Part shown: piece after piece, positions 62,257-64,000 of the stretch
Numbering within the stretch: the stretch's first letter is position 1
Layout: each line of letters starts with the position of its first letter
Source: Arthrobacter sp. PvP023
GTDB lineage: Bacteria > Actinomycetota > Actinomycetes > Actinomycetales > Micrococcaceae
DNA length: 64,000 bases
Assembly: GCF_017832975.1 (NCBI RefSeq)
Contig: NZ_JAFIBI010000001.1
Span: forward strand, 3,720,001-3,784,000
Direction: 5' to 3'
The notes under the pieces: model-generated
Databases searched by the model: none
Told to the model about the DNA's origin: nothing
Seen by the model: only the letters and a program-made list of their open reading frames with translations
Made by a program: the position numbers and the translations under genes

Positions 62257-63105
62257 TTACTTGAGGAACAGCTTGCGCAGGCGCCCGGCGGTAAGCATGA
62301 CACCCAGCACGATCATCACCACGTAGTACCCGACGTGGATGGCGGTTGCAGGGGTGAATATCCCCACGCTGATCTGCCGGAGCAGCTCCACGCCGTGCCA
62401 CAGCGGCATGGCCTGGATCAGCCACTGGATGTACTGCGGGTAGACGCTCAGCGGGTAGAACGTGGCGCTGAAGAGGAACATCGGCAACATCACGAAGTTG
62501 ATCCAGTCCATCTGCTGGAAGGTCTTCATGAAACTGGTGATCCCCATCCCGAAGCTGGCGAAACCGAAGGCGATCAGCACTGACGCGGGAATCATCAGGA
62601 TGGCCCACGGTGTGGTGATCAGGCCCATGACGCCCATGACGGCGGTGAACCCGGTGGCGTACAGCAGGCCCCGCAACAAAGCCAGGAAGATCTCCCCCAT
62701 CGCCACGTCCAGCGGGCCCAGCGAGGTGTAGAGCATGCCCTGGTACAACTTGGCGAAGTTCATCTTGAAGAAGACATTCCACGTGGAGTCATACACGGCG
62801 CCGTTCATTGCGGACACCGCCAGGAGCGCAGGTGCAATGTAGGCGGCGTAACTGATTTCCTGGCCGCCGGGCCCCTGGACGGCCCCCACGATGGCGCCCA
62901 GACCCACCCCCATGGAGATCAGGTACAGCACCGGCTCGAAGAAGCCGGAGAGCATCACCATCCAGTTGCTGCTCTTGGTGGCCATCAGGCCCCGGGCTAT
63001 GACGGCCTTGACGTTGCGCGAGTACAACGGCCCGAAATGGCGGTTCCGCGCCGCCTCGGCGACGCTGTGGCTTCCCGGGTCGCGACTTTCAGCCAGGATG
63101 CTCAT
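62257..63105 (-). CDS. ABC-2 type transporter permease
   Basis: A 282-residue permease with six membrane segments. The family's core motif near FFKMNFAKLYQGMLYTSLGPLDVAMGEIFLALLRGL and the FLFSATFYPLSVYPQYIQWLIQAMPLWHGVELLRQ end are typical of drug, polysaccharide or antibiotic exporters (DrrB/NodJ type). ATG at 63105 overlaps the upstream permease stop (ATGA). The two permeases probably form a heterodimer. Confidence 0.9.
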   Translation of the reverse strand: MSILAESRDPGSHSVAEAARNRHFGPLYSRNVKAVIARGLMATKSSNWMVMLSGFFEPVLYLISMGVGLGAIVGAVQGPGGQEISYAAYIAPALLAVSAMNGAVYDSTWNVFFKMNFAKLYQGMLYTSLGPLDVAMGEIFLALLRGLLYATGFTAVMGVMGLITTPWAILMIPASVLIAFGFASFGMGITSFMKTFQQMDWINFVMLPMFLFSATFYPLSVYPQYIQWLIQAMPLWHGVELLRQISVGIFTPATAIHVGYYVVMIVLGVMLTAGRLRKLFLK

Positions 63106-63986
63106 TGCCCCAGCCTCCTTACGAACTGGCGTTTGGTGAGCATCCATCCCGCGACGGCGAGGCCCACCAGGAAGACGAGGTGCAGGATGGTGAGCAGCGG
63201 TGGTTCCTCATAGCCGTAGCTGAAGACGCGGCCCAGTTCGGTGCCGTGCCAGATCGGGGATATCCAGCCGATCCACCGCACCGCGAGGGGCAGGGTGTCG
63301 AGCGGGAAAAAGGTTCCGGAAAAGAGGAACAACGGTGTCACGATAAACCTCATCACCATGGCGAACTGGCCTTTGTCCTCCTTGATGGAGGCGGCATAGG
63401 CCATCAGCGGCAGGCCGAAGGAGAGCCCTGCCAGGGTAGCGACCAGGATGGATACCCAGCCCCAGCCGCTGGGTGCGGCACCGAAGAGCGCCACCACCAC
63501 GAAGTAGATGGCGGACTGCAGCAGGAACCGCAGGGTCACGGCCATGATGTGGCCGGACGCGATCTGCTCAGGCGTGAGCGGGGAGGCATGCGGCCCGTAG
63601 TAGACGCGCCGCCATTTGAAGCCGTCCATGACCGGGAACGTGAATTCGTTGGCGGCCGTCATGACCGCCGCGGAGATCAACAGCGCAGGGGCGATGAATG
63701 CCAGGTAGCTGACCCCGCCGAACGCGGCAGCGCTGCTGGTATCCACGAGCGTGGCCAGGCCCACCCCCATGGCGAACAGATAGGCCACGGGCTGGCCCAC
63801 GCCGTACATCACGATGGTCCAGCCGTAGCCCTTCATGACGCGGAGGACCTGCTCGGCGTAGTAGAAGGATCCCCAGCGGCGGGCCCGGGCAGCTGACACG
63901 GCCGGCGAATGGGCGCGCAGCGCGGCAGGTCCGGCAGCTCCGCGGCCTCCGGCGTCTGCCACGGAAGGCGCGGCGTGCTCAGTCAA
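63102..63986 (-). CDS. ABC-2 type transporter permease (partner)
   Basis: A 294-residue permease with the same plan (AANEFTFPVMDGFKWRRVYYGPHASPLTPEQIASGHIMAV; FLFSGTFFPLDTLPLAVRWIGWISPIWHGTELGR). A hydrophilic Ala-rich N-terminus of about 38 residues precedes it. TTG at 63986 has AGGAG upstream. The matching ATPase gene is probably just outside the right edge; nothing more than 14 bases remain. Confidence 0.88.
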   Translation of the reverse strand: MTEHAAPSVADAGGRGAAGPAALRAHSPAVSAARARRWGSFYYAEQVLRVMKGYGWTIVMYGVGQPVAYLFAMGVGLATLVDTSSAAAFGGVSYLAFIAPALLISAAVMTAANEFTFPVMDGFKWRRVYYGPHASPLTPEQIASGHIMAVTLRFLLQSAIYFVVVALFGAAPSGWGWVSILVATLAGLSFGLPLMAYAASIKEDKGQFAMVMRFIVTPLFLFSGTFFPLDTLPLAVRWIGWISPIWHGTELGRVFSYGYEEPPLLTILHLVFLVGLAVAGWMLTKRQFVRRLGQ

Positions 63987-64000
63987 CGAGGCTCCTACCG

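Overview
The window is chromosomal DNA of a high-GC actinobacterium, most likely Arthrobacter/Pseudarthrobacter or a close Micrococcaceae relative. The grounds are strong GC bias at third positions, frequent GTG and TTG starts, a mycothiol conjugate amidase (so mycothiol as the main thiol), and gene blocks that I recall being shared with Mycobacterium (greA-DUF4307-mca-DUF255-hlyIII-cisPT-phoH; mazG-eno-ftsB-DUF501-ppx; add-deoA-cdd beside sdhCDAB). The genus is an inference; no rRNA gene is present. I see no prophage, insertion sequence, CRISPR array or integrase, and base composition looks even throughout.

Layout. 1-9.3 kb: a cut unknown gene, a GNAT acetyltransferase, PIN-PhoH ATPase, short-chain cis-prenyltransferase, hemolysin III/PAQR protein, HAD phosphatase, and a mycothiol block (mca, a small membrane protein, DUF255 thioredoxin-like protein) facing DUF4307. 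9.3-13.4 kb: greA with a structured leader, then rhomboid protease, ilvA and an AI-2E-type exporter on the minus strand. 13.4-18.3 kb: mutarotase divergent from galT-galK, then a thiolase. 18.3-25.5 kb: Bax-inhibitor-1 protein, and a branched-chain amino acid importer split into livHMGF (plus) and livK (minus). LivH carries an extra exported domain at its N-terminus, and both units have CRP/GlxR-like sites. 25.5-34.5 kb: one tRNA-Leu(UAA), an ACT-GNAT fusion, type II NADH dehydrogenase, a mycosin-like protease, ppx, DUF501, an FtsB-like divisome protein, enolase and MazG.

34.4-44.6 kb is a minus-strand nucleoside salvage region: BMP-type nucleoside ABC importer (binding protein, fused ATPase, two permeases), cytidine deaminase and thymidine phosphorylase as a tightly coupled unit, followed by two DedA paralogues and adenosine deaminase. 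44.8-46.8 kb is an OhrR-Ohr-oxidoreductase peroxide operon with a recognisable OhrR operator. 46.9-53.3 kb: an M20 amidohydrolase, GDP-mannose pyrophosphorylase, and sdhCDAB. 53.3-58 kb: an alpha/beta hydrolase, then a divergent pair of sugar-binding lipoprotein and large glycosidase-like protein whose promoters both carry LacI-type operators. 58-64 kb: BrkB/YihY membrane protein, 2'-5' RNA ligase-like protein, trpS, exonuclease III, an unknown membrane protein and a pair of ABC-2 permeases whose ATPase should lie just beyond the right edge.

Most of the window is conserved core metabolism and housekeeping. The best candidates for undescribed biology are the LivH fusion with matched CRP-type sites in class II position, the LacI-controlled divergent binding-protein/glycosidase pair without a permease, the third gene of the ohr operon, the unknown membrane protein of the mycothiol block, and a 12-base motif (YTAANGCACGAC) repeated in two 3' flanks, once as an arm of a perfect 21-bp hairpin. 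Coding density is very high; eleven gene pairs overlap by exactly four bases (ATGA or GTGA), which implies translational coupling.
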